A stretch of 64,000 nucleotides of DNA, taken from NCBI GenBank assembly GCA_022432975.1, contig CM039509.1, forward strand, positions 12,294,095-12,358,094. Reading direction: 5' to 3'. Shown here one piece after another: positions 11,473 to 23,545 of the stretch. The DNA comes from Begonia masoniana (taxonomy: Eukaryota; Streptophyta; Magnoliopsida; Cucurbitales; Begoniaceae). Position 1 is the first letter of the stretch, and each line of letters opens with the position of its first letter. Made by a program: the position numbers and the translations under genes. The notes beneath the pieces are model-generated. The model made no database searches. It was not told where the DNA came from and saw only the letters and a program-made list of their open reading frames with translations.

Positions 11473-13429
11473 ACAGGCGATTTTGCAACAGGGGCGATGT
11501 TTTCGATGTGATAAGGTGGGCCACAAGGCCGCTGATTGCCTAGGACCGAGTAAGCAGCCACCGGGCGGTCCCTCCCGGGTCTTTGCTCTGATGGAAGACG
11601 AGGAAGCTGCTCAGCCTTCAGTTGTTACAGGTACTATTTTGGTTTGTGGAAACACGGCTCATGTTCTAATCGACACTGGGGCAACCCATTCTTTCATAGC
11701 ACAGAGGTATGCAGTTAAATGGAAATTAGATGTCGTCCAAGCTGATCATAATTATAGTGTTATGTTGCCTTCCGGTGAGTATTTGCACTCAGATCGGGCG
11801 ATACAGGGTGAGATTTTATCTGTTGGTGGTAGGCAGTTATATGCGAATCTGATCGTTATATGCATGAAGAGGTATGATGTGATTTTGGGCATGGATTGGT
11901 TGTTCAGGCACTATGCCACAATCAATTGCAGGTCTGGAGTAGTAGGATTTAGACCCCCGAGTGGGGAGAATTATGATTTTCCAGCGACCCTTCGATCAAG
12001 TGAGATGCCTCTTGTATTGTCAATGAGTGCCCGGTACTCCGTAAAGCCTCAATGTTTCAATTTTGTAGCAAGCATTGTGGATGTGAGAAAACGAGATAAT
12101 CTAAAGTTGAATGACATTTTAGTAGAGGAGAATTTTATAGATGAGTTACCTAGCTTGCCTGTAAGTGCCCTAAACTCGATGAAGCATGGATGTTTTGGGT
12201 TTATAGCAAGCGTTGAAGAAGTAAGTATGCGAGAAAAGTTAAAGATATGCGACATTCCGGTGGTTAAAGACTTTACGGAAGTATTCTTGGACGAGTTGCC
12301 TGGCTTACCTCCGGACCGAGAAATGGAGTTTACAATCGAGATTATTCCTGGTTCGGCGCCAGTATCCAAGAATCCTTATAGAATGGCGCCAGTTGAACTG
12401 AGGGAGTTGCAAGTCCAGCTGAAAGAGCTAATAGACAAGGGCTTTGTCCGGCCGAGCGTTTCTCCTTGGGGCGCTCCGGTATTGTTTGTAAAGAAGAAAG
12501 ATGGCTTCTTAAGAATGTGCGTGGATTACCGCGAGTTGAATAAGCTGACCATAAAGAATAAATACCCGTTACCAAGGATAGACGATCTATTTGACCAGTT
12601 GCAAGGGGCCACAGTATTTTCTAAGATCGATTTACGTTCTGGATACTATCAGTTGAAGATTAGAGCTGAGGATGTACCAAAAACTACCTTCAGAACGCGC
12701 TACTGGCACTATGAGTTTATGGTGATGTCCTTCGGCTTGACCAATGCTCCAGCCGCGTTTATGGACCTCATGAATAGAGTGTTACGGGAATTCTTGGATA
12801 AGTTCGTGATAGTATTCATAGATGACATCTTGGTATATTCCCGAAACGACAAAGAACATGCAGAGCACTTGAAGGCCGTTATGACTACTTTAAAGCGACA
12901 TCAGTTGTATGCTAAGCTTTCTAAGTGCGAATTCTGGTTGAATCAGGTGAATTTCTTAGGCCATGTGATTTCAAAAGATGGCGTTTCTGTGGATCCCGCC
13001 AAGATTCAAGTAGTAAAGGAATGGCCTCGACCGAAAAATGCAAGTGATGTACGGAGTTTCGTAGGCTTGGCAGGGTATTATCGGAAGTTTATCCAAGGGT
13101 TTTCAGTAATAGCCAAACCTTTGACGAACTTAACGAAGAAAGAAGTGAAGTACGAATGGACTAAGGCGTGTGAAGAAAGCTTTCAGACCTTGAAGCGAAA
13201 GTTGACCACAGCGCCTTTACTGACCCTACCAGTGGAGAATGGGGCGTATTGTATTTATTGTGACGCGTCCAAAGTTGGATTGGGATGCGTGTTGATGCAG
13301 GAGGGAAAAGTCATTGCATATGCTTCCAGGCAATTGAAAAGTTATGAGGAAAATTACCCGACGCATGATTTAGAACTGGCAGCGGTGGTATTTGCGTTAA
13401 AGATATGGAGACACTACCTCTACGGATAG
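11315..13429 (+). CDS. Tekay-like Ty3/gypsy gag remnant, protease, reverse transcriptase, RNase H start
   Basis: A 704-codon ORF. Roughly its first 53 codons are LTR sequence read through because of the deletion at 11472; real coding sequence starts near 11473. Domains follow in order. A CCHC knuckle [14 protein letters not shown] (about residues 66-79). An aspartic protease with IDTGATHSF (about 118-126). Reverse transcriptase with [25 protein letters not shown] and FIDDILVYS (about 410-515). RNase H starting CDASKVGLG (about 649). A TAG at 13427-13429 is the only interruption before the continuation at 13430. The protease-RT linker appears duplicated (12049-12300). Product would be the element's replication polyprotein. 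Confidence 0.88.
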   Translation: MKKRERGRKKLGSLEEIQRAYRLLASGHSQVAALWRNPESVATNRHNCGDQSPQAILQQGRCFRCDKVGHKAADCLGPSKQPPGGPSRVFALMEDEEAAQPSVVTGTILVCGNTAHVLIDTGATHSFIAQRYAVKWKLDVVQADHNYSVMLPSGEYLHSDRAIQGEILSVGGRQLYANLIVICMKRYDVILGMDWLFRHYATINCRSGVVGFRPPSGENYDFPATLRSSEMPLVLSMSARYSVKPQCFNFVASIVDVRKRDNLKLNDILVEENFIDELPSLPVSALNSMKHGCFGFIASVEEVSMREKLKICDIPVVKDFTEVFLDELPGLPPDREMEFTIEIIPGSAPVSKNPYRMAPVELRELQVQLKELIDKGFVRPSVSPWGAPVLFVKKKDGFLRMCVDYRELNKLTIKNKYPLPRIDDLFDQLQGATVFSKIDLRSGYYQLKIRAEDVPKTTFRTRYWHYEFMVMSFGLTNAPAAFMDLMNRVLREFLDKFVIVFIDDILVYSRNDKEHAEHLKAVMTTLKRHQLYAKLSKCEFWLNQVNFLGHVISKDGVSVDPAKIQVVKEWPRPKNASDVRSFVGLAGYYRKFIQGFSVIAKPLTNLTKKEVKYEWTKACEESFQTLKRKLTTAPLLTLPVENGAYCIYCDASKVGLGCVLMQEGKVIAYASRQLKSYEENYPTHDLELAAVVFALKIWRHYLYG

Positions 13430-15172
13430 AAATGTGAAGTGTTTTCAGACCACAAGAGTTTAAAATACCTGTTTACACAGAAAAATTTGAATATGAGACA
13501 GAGGAGATGGTTAGAGTTTGTGAAAGATTACGATTTCGAAATCAAGTATCACCCTGGAAAAGCAAATACAGTGGCAGACGCTTTGAGCAGGATGCCTAGA
13601 ACAGAGGAGTCAGTTGCTTTCAGTATGTCAGCTTCATTGAGAAAGGAGATGCAGGGGTTTGAACTGGAATTCGTTTCAGAACTTTTGGCCCTGCTTGCTG
13701 ACTTGACAATACGGCCCACTCTGTTGGACAAGATAAAAGAGGCTCAACAGTTAGATATAGAAGAAAAGATGGCTATTGTAGCAAAATTGTCAGTTGTGCC
13801 TTCTGATTTCAGTTACTCAATGGATGGCATTCTGAGATTTCGAGATCGATGGTACGTTCCAAAAGACGAAGAGTTGAGGAAGTTAGTTATGTCAGAGGCA
13901 CATTCATCGATGTCCTCAGTGCATCCAGGTAACACCAAGATGTACCGTGATCTGAAAGTGCATTATTGGTGGCCGAATATGAAGCGTGATGTGGCTAGTT
14001 ATGTGCAATCCTGTCTTGTCTGCCAACAAGTTAAGGCAGAACACCAAAGGCCAGGTGGAATGTTGCAACCACTATCGATTCCCGAGTGGAAGTGGGATCA
14101 AATTGCAATGGATTTCGTGGTTGGGTTACCGAGGACAGTAAAAGGGCACGACAGCATATGGGTCGTAGTTGATAGATTGACGAAAGCGGCTCATTTCTTG
14201 CCTGTAAAGATGACTTACACGATGAATCAGTTTGCCGAACTCTATGTCCAAGAGATTATTAGATTGCACGGGGTCCCTATGTCGATTGTTTCAGATCGGG
14301 ATCCCAGATTTACCTCGAGGTTTTGGAAAAGTTTGCAAAGCGCTATGGGTACCAAGTTGACTTTTAGCACGGCCTTTCACCCACAGACCGACGGACAATC
14401 CGAGAGAACGATTCAGATACTTGAGGATATGCTGAGAGCGTGCGTGTTAGAGTTTCAGACGTCGTGGAGCCGATATTTGCCTTTGATTGAATTTGCTTAT
14501 AATAACAGTTATCAGTCCACGATTGGAATGGCTCCGTACGAAGCGCTTTATGGCAGAAAGTGTAGGTCGCCGCTGTATTGGGATGAAGTGGGCGAAGCTA
14601 AGTTGATCAGCCCTGAAATTTTACAACAGTTGTCTGAGAAGGTTGCTTTGATTAGACAAATAATGGAAACCGCACAGAGTCGCCAAAAGAACTATGCTGA
14701 TCGAAGAAGACGAGAATTAGAGTTTATGGTTGGTGACGAAGTGTTTTTGAAGGTTTCGCCATTCAAGGGCGTGGTTCGCTTTGGTAAGAGAGGGAAGTTA
14801 AATCCACGGTTTGTTGGACCGTTTCAGATTACAGAAAGAATTGGGGCTACAGCGTATAGGCTTCAATTGCCATTGTCTATGGAGGGCGTGCATAATGTCT
14901 TCCACGTGTCGATGTTGAGAAAGTGTATACGGGATCCTACGCACGTGGTAGAACCAGTTAATCTTGAGATACGGCCAACTTTGACCTACGAAGAGAGGCC
15001 GATACAGATCTTGGAGTCTTCGGTTAAGGTCCTGCTTAATAAGTCAATCCCTCTTGTTAAAGTACTGTGGAGGAATCAAAACATAGAGGAGGCAACATGG
15101 GAGCGACAACAGGACATGATGGACAGATATCCAGATTTGTTCAGGTATGTAATTTTGGGGACAAAATTCTAA
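13430..15172 (+). CDS. Tekay-like Ty3/gypsy RNase H end, integrase, chromodomain-like tail
   Basis: Continues the preceding ORF in the same frame after one [18 protein letters not shown] and ADALSRM are the RNase H end and linker. Integrase follows: zinc-binding HHCC with [12 protein letters not shown] and CLVCQQVK, then the D,D(35)E core with [19 protein letters not shown] and [10 protein letters not shown]. The [10 protein letters not shown] region and a tail ending [15 protein letters not shown] resemble the C-terminal chromodomain-like part of Tekay/Del elements. It ends at 15172, 15 bp before the 3' LTR. With a single stop in pol the element is a young copy. Confidence 0.9.
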   Translation, partial: KCEVFSDHKSLKYLFTQKNLNMRQRRWLEFVKDYDFEIKYHPGKANTVADALSRMPRTEESVAFSMSASLRKEMQGFELEFVSELLALLADLTIRPTLLDKIKEAQQLDIEEKMAIVAKLSVVPSDFSYSMDGILRFRDRWYVPKDEELRKLVMSEAHSSMSSVHPGNTKMYRDLKVHYWWPNMKRDVASYVQSCLVCQQVKAEHQRPGGMLQPLSIPEWKWDQIAMDFVVGLPRTVKGHDSIWVVVDRLTKAAHFLPVKMTYTMNQFAELYVQEIIRLHGVPMSIVSDRDPRFTSRFWKSLQSAMGTKLTFSTAFHPQTDGQSERTIQILEDMLRACVLEFQTSWSRYLPLIEFAYNNSYQSTIGMAPYEALYGRKCRSPLYWDEVGEAKLISPEILQQLSEKVALIRQIMETAQSRQKNYADRRRRELEFMVGDEVFLKVSPFKGVVRFGKRGKLNPRFVGPFQITERIGATAYRLQLPLSMEGVHNVFHVSMLRKCIRDPTHVVEPVNLEIRPTLTYEERPIQILESSVKVLLNKSIPLVKVLWRNQNIEEATWERQQDMMDRYPDLFRYVILGTKF

Positions 15173-15174
15173 AT

Positions 15175-15187
15175 AAGGAGGGTAGGA
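15175..15187 (+). other. Polypurine tract of Tekay-like element
   Basis: AAGGAGGGTAGGA directly before TGTAACACCCGG at 15188. Confidence 0.85.
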
Positions 15188-18100
15188 TGTAACACCCGGA
15201 AATTTCATTTTAAAGATTTCGGGCCATAAGTTTAGAATTCTAATATTTTAAGCATTTATAGAGTCTTAATTCGTAGAAATAATAGGTAAAGTCTAAATGG
15301 CCAACGGGAAGTTTCGTTAGAGCCCTAAGGATAAATAGAAATATTTGGAGGAATAAGGGAGCTTTGGAGAAATCAAATCGATAGACGAAATAACGATTTA
15401 AGTTAAGGAATTTAAACTAAGGGCAATTAGGTAAATTATTAAGTAAAGTTTTATTAAAAACCTAAACTCTCTCTCTCCCCTCACTTTTCTTCTCCCTCAC
15501 GAATATTCTCCCTCTCCCTCGCGATTGCTCCTTCTCCATCACCAATCCTCAACGCCGGCGACTCCTCCTATTCCGGCGATCTTCTTTCCCCTTTTCTTCG
15601 ACAAAACAACGTGCTAGGTAAGTTCTACACTCTAGACAAGTTTATTTGTAGTTTTGGAGTTATTTTGATTTAGGGTTTGTGAAGAAATTTAGGGGTTTTG
15701 TTAGAAATCGTTAGGGTTATTTATTTATTACTCAATGATGGCGTATTAGTGATTATTGAGGTTGTTGGAGTAGAGTAATGGTGTTGGTTGAGGTTTAATG
15801 TTAAGTGTAGGTTGTTGGAAATGTAGTTGGGCACCATTAATGGAGTTTTGGAGTTAGTGAGCATTAAGTGCTCGATGAAATGCCCGAATAAAATGGATTA
15901 GAGTTTTTAGAAGAATTTGTCCTAGTTCGAGATGTCGATTTGTTTAGATTAATGTTTGAGAGTCGATATGAACGATGTATTGTTGAATGTCCTAAGTAAC
16001 CCAAGCTCAAAGGACGGTGCTCGGCATATCTAGGACGCCAGGTAAGTGAGTGTTAGGTTTCCGGCCCCAAGGCCCTACATCGTAACGATGTTGATTATGT
16101 TTATTGTGACGAAGTTAGATAGTTATACGGGTTGATGGTAAGAAGGGTAGTTAAGTAGTGCCTTAGCGAAGTTTAGTGGTCCTTCGATAGATGTTTCTAA
16201 GTATGTCTCCTCATGCATCATGTTTTCTTAAAGTGCATACGAACTATTTATGAATATGTTTTATGAAATATTAAGACAACGAATGATCATGAATTCTGAC
16301 TGATGTAAGTTTCTCACGGGTCTGATTGTATGTTTCTCACGGGACTAATTGTATTACGAGACAAATTGTATGTTTCTCACGAGACAAATTGTATGTTTCT
16401 CACGAGACAAATTGTATGTTTCTCACGAGACAAATTGTATGTTTCTCACGAGACAAATTGTATGTTTCTCACGAGACAAATTGTATGTTTCTCACGAGAC
16501 AAATTGTATGTTTCTCACGAGACAAATTGTATGTTTCTCACGAGACAAATTGTATGTTTCTCACGAGACAAATTGTATGTTTCTCACGAGACAAATTGTA
16601 TGTTTCTCACGAGACAAATTGTATGTTTCTCACGAGACAAATTGTATGTTTCTCACGAGACAAATTGTATGTTTCTCACGAGACAAATTGTATGTTTCTC
16701 ACGAGACAAATTGTATGTTTCTCACGAGACAAATTGTATGTTTCTCACGAGACAAATTGTATGTTTCTCACGAGACAAATTGTATGTTTCTCACGAGACA
16801 AATTGTATGTTTCTCACGAGACAAATTGTATGTTTCTCACGAGACAAATTGTATGTTTCTCACGAGACAAATTGTATGTTTCTCACGAGACAAATTGTAT
16901 GTTTCTCACGAGACAAATTGTATGTTTCTCACGAGACAAATTGTATGTTTCTCACGAGACAAATTGTATGTTTCTCACGAGACAAATTGTATGTTTCTCA
17001 CGAGACAAATTGTATGTTTCTCACGAGACAAATTGTATGTTTCTCACGAGACAAATTGTATGTTTCTCACGAGACAAATTGTATGTTTCTCACGAGACAA
17101 ATTGTATGTTTCTCACGAGACAAATTGTATGTTTCTCACGAGACAAATTGTATGTTTCTCACGAGACAAATTGTATGTTTCTCACGAGACAAATTGTATG
17201 TTTCTCACGAGACAAATTGTATGTTTCTCACGAGACAAATTGTATGTTTCTCACGAGACAAATTGTATGTTTCTCACGAGACAAATTGTATGTTTCTCAC
17301 GAGACAAATTGTATGTTTCTCACGAGACAAATTGTATGTTTCTCACGAGACAAATTGTATGTTTCTCACGAGACAAATTGTATGTTTCTCACGAGACAAA
17401 TTGTATGTTTCTCACGAGACAAATTGTATGTTTCTCACGAGACAAATTGTATGTTTCTCACGAGACAAATTGTATGTTTCTCACGAGACAAATTGTATGT
17501 TTCTCACGAGACAAATTGTATGTTTCTCACGAGACAAATTGTATGTTTCTCACGAGACAAATTGTATGTTTCTCACGAGACAAATTGTATGTTTCTCACG
17601 AGACAAATTGTATGTTTCTCACGAGACAAATTGTATGTTTCTCACGAGACAAATTGTATGTTTCTCACGAGACAAATTGTATGTTTCTCACGAGACAAAT
17701 TGTATGTTTCTCACGAGACAAATTGTATGTTTCTCACGAGACAAATTGTATGTTTCTCACGAGACAAATTGTATGTTTCTCACGAGACAAATTGTATGTT
17801 TCTCACGAGACAAATTGTATGTTTCTCACGAGACAAATTGTATGTTTCTCACGAGACAAATTGTATGTTTCTCACGAGACAAATTGTATGTTTCTCACGA
17901 GACAAATTGTATGTTTCTCACGAGACAAATTGTATGTTTCTCACGAGACAAATTGTATGTTTCTCACGAGACAAATTGTATGTTTCTCACGAGACAAATT
18001 GTATGTTTCTCACGAGACAAATTGTATGTTTCTCACGAGACAAATTGTATGTTTCTCACGAGACAAATTGTATGTTTCTCACGAGACAAATTGTATGTTT

Positions 18101-19457
18101 CTCACGAGACAAATTGTATGTTTCTCACGAGACAAATTGTATGTTTCTCACGAGACAAATTGTATGTTTCTCACGAGACAAATTGTATGTTTCTCACGAG
18201 ACAAATTGTATGTTTCTCACGAGACAAATTGTATGTTTCTCACGAGACAAATTGTATGTTTCTCACGAGACAAATTGTATGTTTCTCACGAGACAAATTG
18301 TATGTTTCTCACGAGACAAATTGTATGTTTCTCACGAGACAAATTGTATGTTTCTCACGAGACAAATTGTATGTTTCTCACGAGACAAATTGTATGTTTC
18401 TCACGGGGCAAGTTATGGTTCTCACGGGGCAAGAGAAAGGATTTACGAAACGAAACGAAACTGTTTTACGAATGTCATGCATATATGTAATGTTATGTTT
18501 AGCACGCTCCTTACTAAGCATTAGGATTAGTGTAATTATCGTATGATTTAAGTGACGAGAACGAAGGTGAGGAACCTCCTTATGACGATCAAGTGTAGCT
18601 GGTCGATGGGCGGAACTCGTGGCGGCGGAGCGTGTTTTGGCAGGGCTAATTGACTCACGGTTAGGTGTTTTTGAGAGTTTTTGGGAAATGTTGGGGCAAT
18701 GATAATTGTAGGATTTGATATGTTTTAGGATGTATGGAGATCGGATAGATTATGCATTGTGCTTTTAAAGTGTTTTGATGTTTTTCAAACAGGAAGGATA
18801 TGTTAAACTTTTAAACGGAACCACGCGGTTCGTTTTTATGAAATTGATTTCGTTTAAAGTAAATTATGTTGGTTTTGAGAATTTTGAGTAAAGTCATGTT
18901 TGAGGTGTAATTTTATGGAAGTATGAATGGATTGGGTGAAGAAGTGGTGAGAAAAAGTGAGAAGTTATAGTGTTACTGTGTGTTGTGTTTTGTGATGTTA
19001 AGAATGGTGAAGTGCAGGGCGTGTAAGGGTGAAGAAAAGAGAAAGGGGGAGAAAGAAACTCGGCTCTCTGGAGGAAATCCAGAGAGCTTGCCGATTGTTC
19101 GCCTCTGGGAGGCGAGCAATCGCCTCTGGTCACTCGCAGGTCGCTGCTCTCTGGAGAAATCCAGAGAGCGTGGCGACTAATCGCCACAATTGTGGCGATC
19201 AGTCGCCCCCCCCCCCCCCCCCCTCTCTTTTTGGGCGACTGATCGCCATGATATATAAAAAAAAACAGAGATTTATTTATTTAATAGTTTTAAATGTTTT
19301 ATTGTTTTTAAGTTTTAATTGTTTTTAATAATGGTTTTAAACGATTTACTAAATGAACTTCGATTTCGATTGAGATTGAGATTTCCGCCTTACGTACAGT
19401 TAAAGTAAAGGTGTATAAAAAAAAAAATTTACTAGAATACGAGAAAGGGTCATGACA
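15188..19457 (+). mobile_element. 3' LTR of Tekay-like element (4,270 bp, expanded)
   Basis: Collinear with the 5' LTR copy at 9445, but about 2 kb longer because of the 23-bp array at 16358-18404. It also keeps the end missing from the 5' copy. Near its end are hairpins (GGCGACTAATCGCC and GGCGATCAGTCGCC at about 19172-19209), a run of 18 C (19206-19223) and the facing arm GGGCGACTGATCGCC. I place its end at CATGACA (19457), followed by GTTCG, the probable TSD. A primer-site-like sequence follows at 19467, so a second element sharing this LTR is an alternative. Confidence 0.82.
16358..18404 (+). repeat. 23-bp tandem array, 89 identical units
   Basis: Units start GAGACAAATT and end GTATGTTTCTCAC, with starts every 23 bp from 16358 to 18382; I see no mismatch. 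Twenty-three is not a multiple of three and the unit has no stop in any plus frame, so three overlapping ORFs of over 700 codons arise; they are artefacts. The array ends in GGGGCAAGTTATGG, as in the 5' LTR. Unit identity and absence of expansion in the partner LTR imply amplification after insertion. Confidence 0.97.
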
Positions 19458-19462
19458 GTTCG

Positions 19463-19986
19463 TATCAATAGTATCAGACCAATTTTCCACCTATCCTCTA
19501 ACAAAAATGGCAGGAAGAAAATAAGAGAATCAAGAAGTTTCGATAGAGGACAGATTAGGCCAGTTACGTAAGGAATTAAAAACGGAAATGGATTCTCTGT
19601 GTGAAGAGTTAAGAACAGAAATGCGCTCTCTAAGTGAAGTAATTTTTCAAGAGATGGAGGTATTGAAGGCAGACATGGCTTCAATCTAGGAGCAGTTGAA
19701 TTCTCTCTCGGCGTTTCACCAAAGTGGAGAATTTCAATGGTCTTTAGGCACTGCTAAGATAGATGGAGTATTAGAATTTACGATGGAAGGGAGGAAAATA
19801 CATGAAAAGTTTGTCGCAAACAAGAAATATTTAATTCAGCCGGTGATTGCAGATTCAAGAAGGCAGCTTATTCAGCCATCATTTCATCGGCCAAAACCAA
19901 ACACAAAATGTAAAATTGAAGGCGATTCAACATTGTCAACAACTTTGGCAAAAGGCTTACGCGAATTGGGTTTTGGCAAGAACTAA
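19463..19986 (+). pseudogene. Ty3/gypsy gag N-terminal relic with degenerate primer site
   Basis: TAGTATCAGACC (19467-19478) resembles a tRNA-iMet primer site. About 30 bp later MAGRK begins a reading frame with early stops; it continues as a charged coiled-coil-like stretch (SIEDRLGQLRKELKTEMDSL) typical of gag N-termini. From 19696 it encodes a 96-residue ORF I cannot place. 22441-22522 appears to be the continuation beyond the solo LTR. The spacing of primer site and ATG matches the old element at 32074-32104. Confidence 0.45.
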
Positions 19987-19998
19987 CAACAAAAATAA

Positions 19999-22440
19999 TG
20001 TCACAACCCGATACCCAACGGGCCGCGACTTACATATACTTGTTCATACTCCTTATTTAAAATGACTCGTATTTTTTTTAAAGAAAAACATAAGAAAATC
20101 TACCTGGAAGAAATTTGCTAAAAACATTGGGAACCATGTGTAAAAACTCATTTGAAAATACTTGGATGTAACTCAAACATTTATAAAATTTATGTAGGGA
20201 AATTGAAGAAGGACATGCTCGGAATTAGGAGGAAAGAAAAGGGGCAGCATAGTTAAAACACAGAAGCCGATCGATCGCCTGCTCTTTGGCCAATCGATCG
20301 CCTCACCAAAAATATTTCCGCCGATCGATCGCTCATAATATGAGCGATCGATCGTCCCTCCAAACTAAACAACCGATCGATCGCTCAAATAGCTGATCGA
20401 TCGGCACTTCCTCTGGATATCCAAAATAAAATACACGAACCTGTTGATCGATCGCAATCCCTGTCGATCGATCGGCATCCCCTCTGGTTTCAGAATTATT
20501 TCCAGAATCACTATGCCAAAACAAACCACCTGCAACATGACTTCTCCCACCAAAAATACATCCAACAAACTCACCTCAATCTCTCTTAAATTCAACAATT
20601 AAACTCATTTCAAATTATTCAAACGAGAAGCTTAAATTCTCCAAATCATCCATCATTGAAAATCATACATGAATAAACGAGTAAACTGTAGCGGAAGTCA
20701 AAACGGGTAAAAACCCCTTAGCCATAAAATCATCTTTAAAACCAACAAGAAAAGACACTATTCATCCCAATACTAGTCATCACATGAAAATCCTACGAAA
20801 TTCTTTTTCTTAAACTTCTTTAGCATAATCTTTTACCAATCTTGTTAAGAGCACCACCCTCGGGTCAAAACGCTGCCCAGCCACAAATCTCGCTACGAGC
20901 ACCATCCAGCAACTCAACTTAAACTTCGTCATTCGATTTGAGGTCCTCACCTTCAAACTCATCACCTATATCATAAGGTTCAAACTATAAGCCTAATGCT
21001 TAGTAAGGAGTGCAACAAACACATAAAAGCTCATGAATGCATACATCACAAAATCATATTCGTGTTCGTAATCATACTCTTACTCATCTTTTACTTGGCA
21101 TGATTTAAGGGAGGACACGGGAAAAAAGGGCAAGGGAATCATAATCGTGGTCCAAACGGACAATAACAGTAACGACTAGTCCGGCCCCCACCAGCAGGAG
21201 GATCCGCGAACTACCGTGCAGTATCAACCCAGCCCCCACCAGCGGGAGGATCCGCGAGCCTTCCTCCCAGTCCGGCCCCCACCAGCGGGAGGATCCGCGG
21301 ACCGTACAAATCATGTGAACATAATCATGGTCAATTCACCCCGTTCCGCACTTAATCATGTTTACATGCACATTTCATATTCTTAACTTATTCATATAGA
21401 ACGTGCACATGATACATAGACATGGGTTCACATAGGAGTGACATACTAAAAGGAGGAACAATATATCGCGTATCATAACATCACTCTATCAAATTCATCA
21501 TAACATAGTACATGACAAGTCATAATCGTATAACAACCACCCAAACAAACCTCCCTAGTATCCTTGAGATGTAGGGCCCTAAAGGCCGAAATCCTAACAC
21601 GCTCACTTACCTGGACTCCTTTAGCAACGTCGTGCCTTCACCTTAAGTCCTTTTTACTTGGGACATTTTCATAATTCGATGTTAAAAATCAATCCTAAAT
21701 AATTTAAAATTCAAAACAAGTAAAATCCTAGCTAAGAAAATTTCCTAGAAATTCAACTAATCTCATTCGGGCATTTTATCGAACACATGGTGTGCATAGA
21801 AATTCTAACCTAACATTAATGGCATTTAAACCTATCAACCACCATAAATTAAACCAACAACCAATAAATCTCATCCTATTATCAACCATAGCCTTAAACC
21901 CTCAATAAATGCACATCAATAAACAAAACCTAACGATTCCAAGGTTACTCTATAAATTTCGAAATTCAAACACCATAACTCTATTTGTTGACAAGCCCTA
22001 AATTGTAAACTAATGTGAAAAGGCACTTAAAATTTACCTAGGTTTTGAATTCTGAAGAAAACGGAAGGAGAATCGGATGGGAGGTGGATTGGAGGAGGAA
22101 AATCGTGGGAGAGGATAAGGTGAAAATCGCCGCCAGGGAGAGAGCCGAGAGAATAAAAGGAAAATAGGAAAATTTTCAGGTTTTAATTAATTTTTGTTGA
22201 CAAATTATCGTAATACCCTTTTAATATTCTTTTACTTAATCCTATTTATTAACTCATGGCTTGGTTTCCTCCAAAATAATAAAATCCACTAAAAATTCCC
22301 ATAAATCCTATAGGGGTTCCCATAAAACTTCTCGCTCGCCAATTGAGCATAATTTAATAATTCTACGAATTAGAACACTAAACGATAAAACTGGAAGATC
22401 CCTAAATGAAATCTATAGTCTCAAAAATCCGGGTGTTACA
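19999..22440 (-). mobile_element. Solo LTR, Ty3/gypsy, TSD AATAA
   Basis: 2,442 bp from TGTCACAACCC to GGGTGTTACA on the plus strand, with AATAA on both sides (19994-19998 and 22441-22445). On the minus strand it starts TGTAACACCCGGATTTT and contains the TACTAAGCATTAGGCTTA block found at 10797 in the Tekay-like LTR, so it is a related family in reverse orientation. No interior is left, as after LTR-LTR recombination. It contains a CGATCGATCG palindrome cluster (20268-20484) and three tandem GC-rich units with CCCCCACCAGC.GGAGGATC (about 21180-21300). Confidence 0.9.
20268..20484. repeat. CGATCGATCG palindrome cluster in solo LTR
   Basis: At least eight copies of a GATCGATCG core within about 215 bp, some forming larger hairpins (for example GCGATCGATCG facing CGATCGATCGC around AATATGAGCG). 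The position near the LTR end corresponds to the GGCGATCAGTCGCC hairpins of the Tekay-like LTR. Confidence 0.8.
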
Positions 22441-23039
22441 AATAAACCAACCACGCTCCAGCTCAAGCAATGTAGAAAATTTCAGTTGATGACGAAAAAC
22501 TGGAAATCTCTGTCTCGCCGGTTGTTACGGTCCTACTCTCAAGAGGGCTAACAAGACCGTACGCACCCACTATCACAATTACAATGAATCAGCCTACGAG
22601 CGTGCCAACGGCACCGAGGGCCCACTTCGTTAGATCGGCTTCTTGTCTAACGAGTAAGCAACGAGGGAACAAAATTATCCGAAAAGAGCGTCATTGAGTA
22701 TAGTGAGCATAAAGAGAGTGTGTAAAAAACTTGTTCATTGATTGGCAGCAAATTACATTGGTGGGTAAGAGGGTCTATGTGCTATCATGCCTCTCCCCCC
22801 TCAAGAGCAATCCGAACCATCTCCACTATGGCAGTAGTATACATGTTATAGTGGCGAGGAGTCACTTTCTAGAAGTAGAAAGAAAATAGATACAACTGAA
22901 TTACTTAAAAATAGCAATAAATCTACCTAACAGCATGGGCGTCCATAGACTACATGCATTGGACAAGCTTGGATCTTGACATTCTCCCCTATTTGAACTG
23001 TTGACGTCCTCGTCAACTCTGCTTCCGTTTGAATTCTTC

Positions 23040-23545
23040 AATCTTTTGTGACGAGTCCTCCAAGTCTTTTGCTTTCTCCTAAGATTCTTCGTCGTCTCCT
23101 AGTCCTTTCCACCTGACGAGATATTCCTTGTACTTTCGTCGGCCTATTCTGACGCTTTGATCTGCAAGGATTTCTTCAACTTCATTCTTCTTTTGGTTGC
23201 TGATGGAGATATTTGGTCTACAGATGTCGTTCCTTTCCTTGTCCTCGTCGTCGGGATGATAGGGCTTTAAGTTGCTGACATGGACGCCGTTTCTTATCTG
23301 CCCACTTCTTCATATGCTTAGAGGCTTGCTCCAGGCAAGCGCGAGCTATCTCTGTATTGTGCTTCCATTCCTTAGAGAAGTTGTAAGCTTTCGGACTCTT
23401 TCCAGAATATGGCTGCTCTAAGGTATGGGGCATGATTGGCTGTCTCCCGCAAACCACTTCAAACGGGCTCATTCTTGTTGAAGAGCTCTTTTGACAGTTA
23501 AAACAGAATTGTGCCATATCGAGTAGACTCGGCCAATTCTCCTGA
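23040..23545 (-). pseudogene. integrase C-terminus and chromodomain of the minus-strand Ty3/gypsy element
   Basis: The first part encodes MSPFEVVCGRQPIMPHTL and MKKWADKKRRP. After frame changes 23126-23090 reads EYLVRWKGLGDDEE, the conserved core of a chromodomain. This marks the element as a chromovirus, whose integration is guided to particular chromatin. Confidence 0.75.

Noticed and set aside
16358..18404. Possible CRISPR array
   Set aside because: The units are directly adjacent, with no unique spacers, in a plant LTR.
16326..18546. Three overlapping plus-strand ORFs of 713-738 codons with a 23-residue repeat
   Set aside because: They are produced by a stop-free 23-bp DNA repeat read in all three frames; no codon bias, and absent from the partner LTR.
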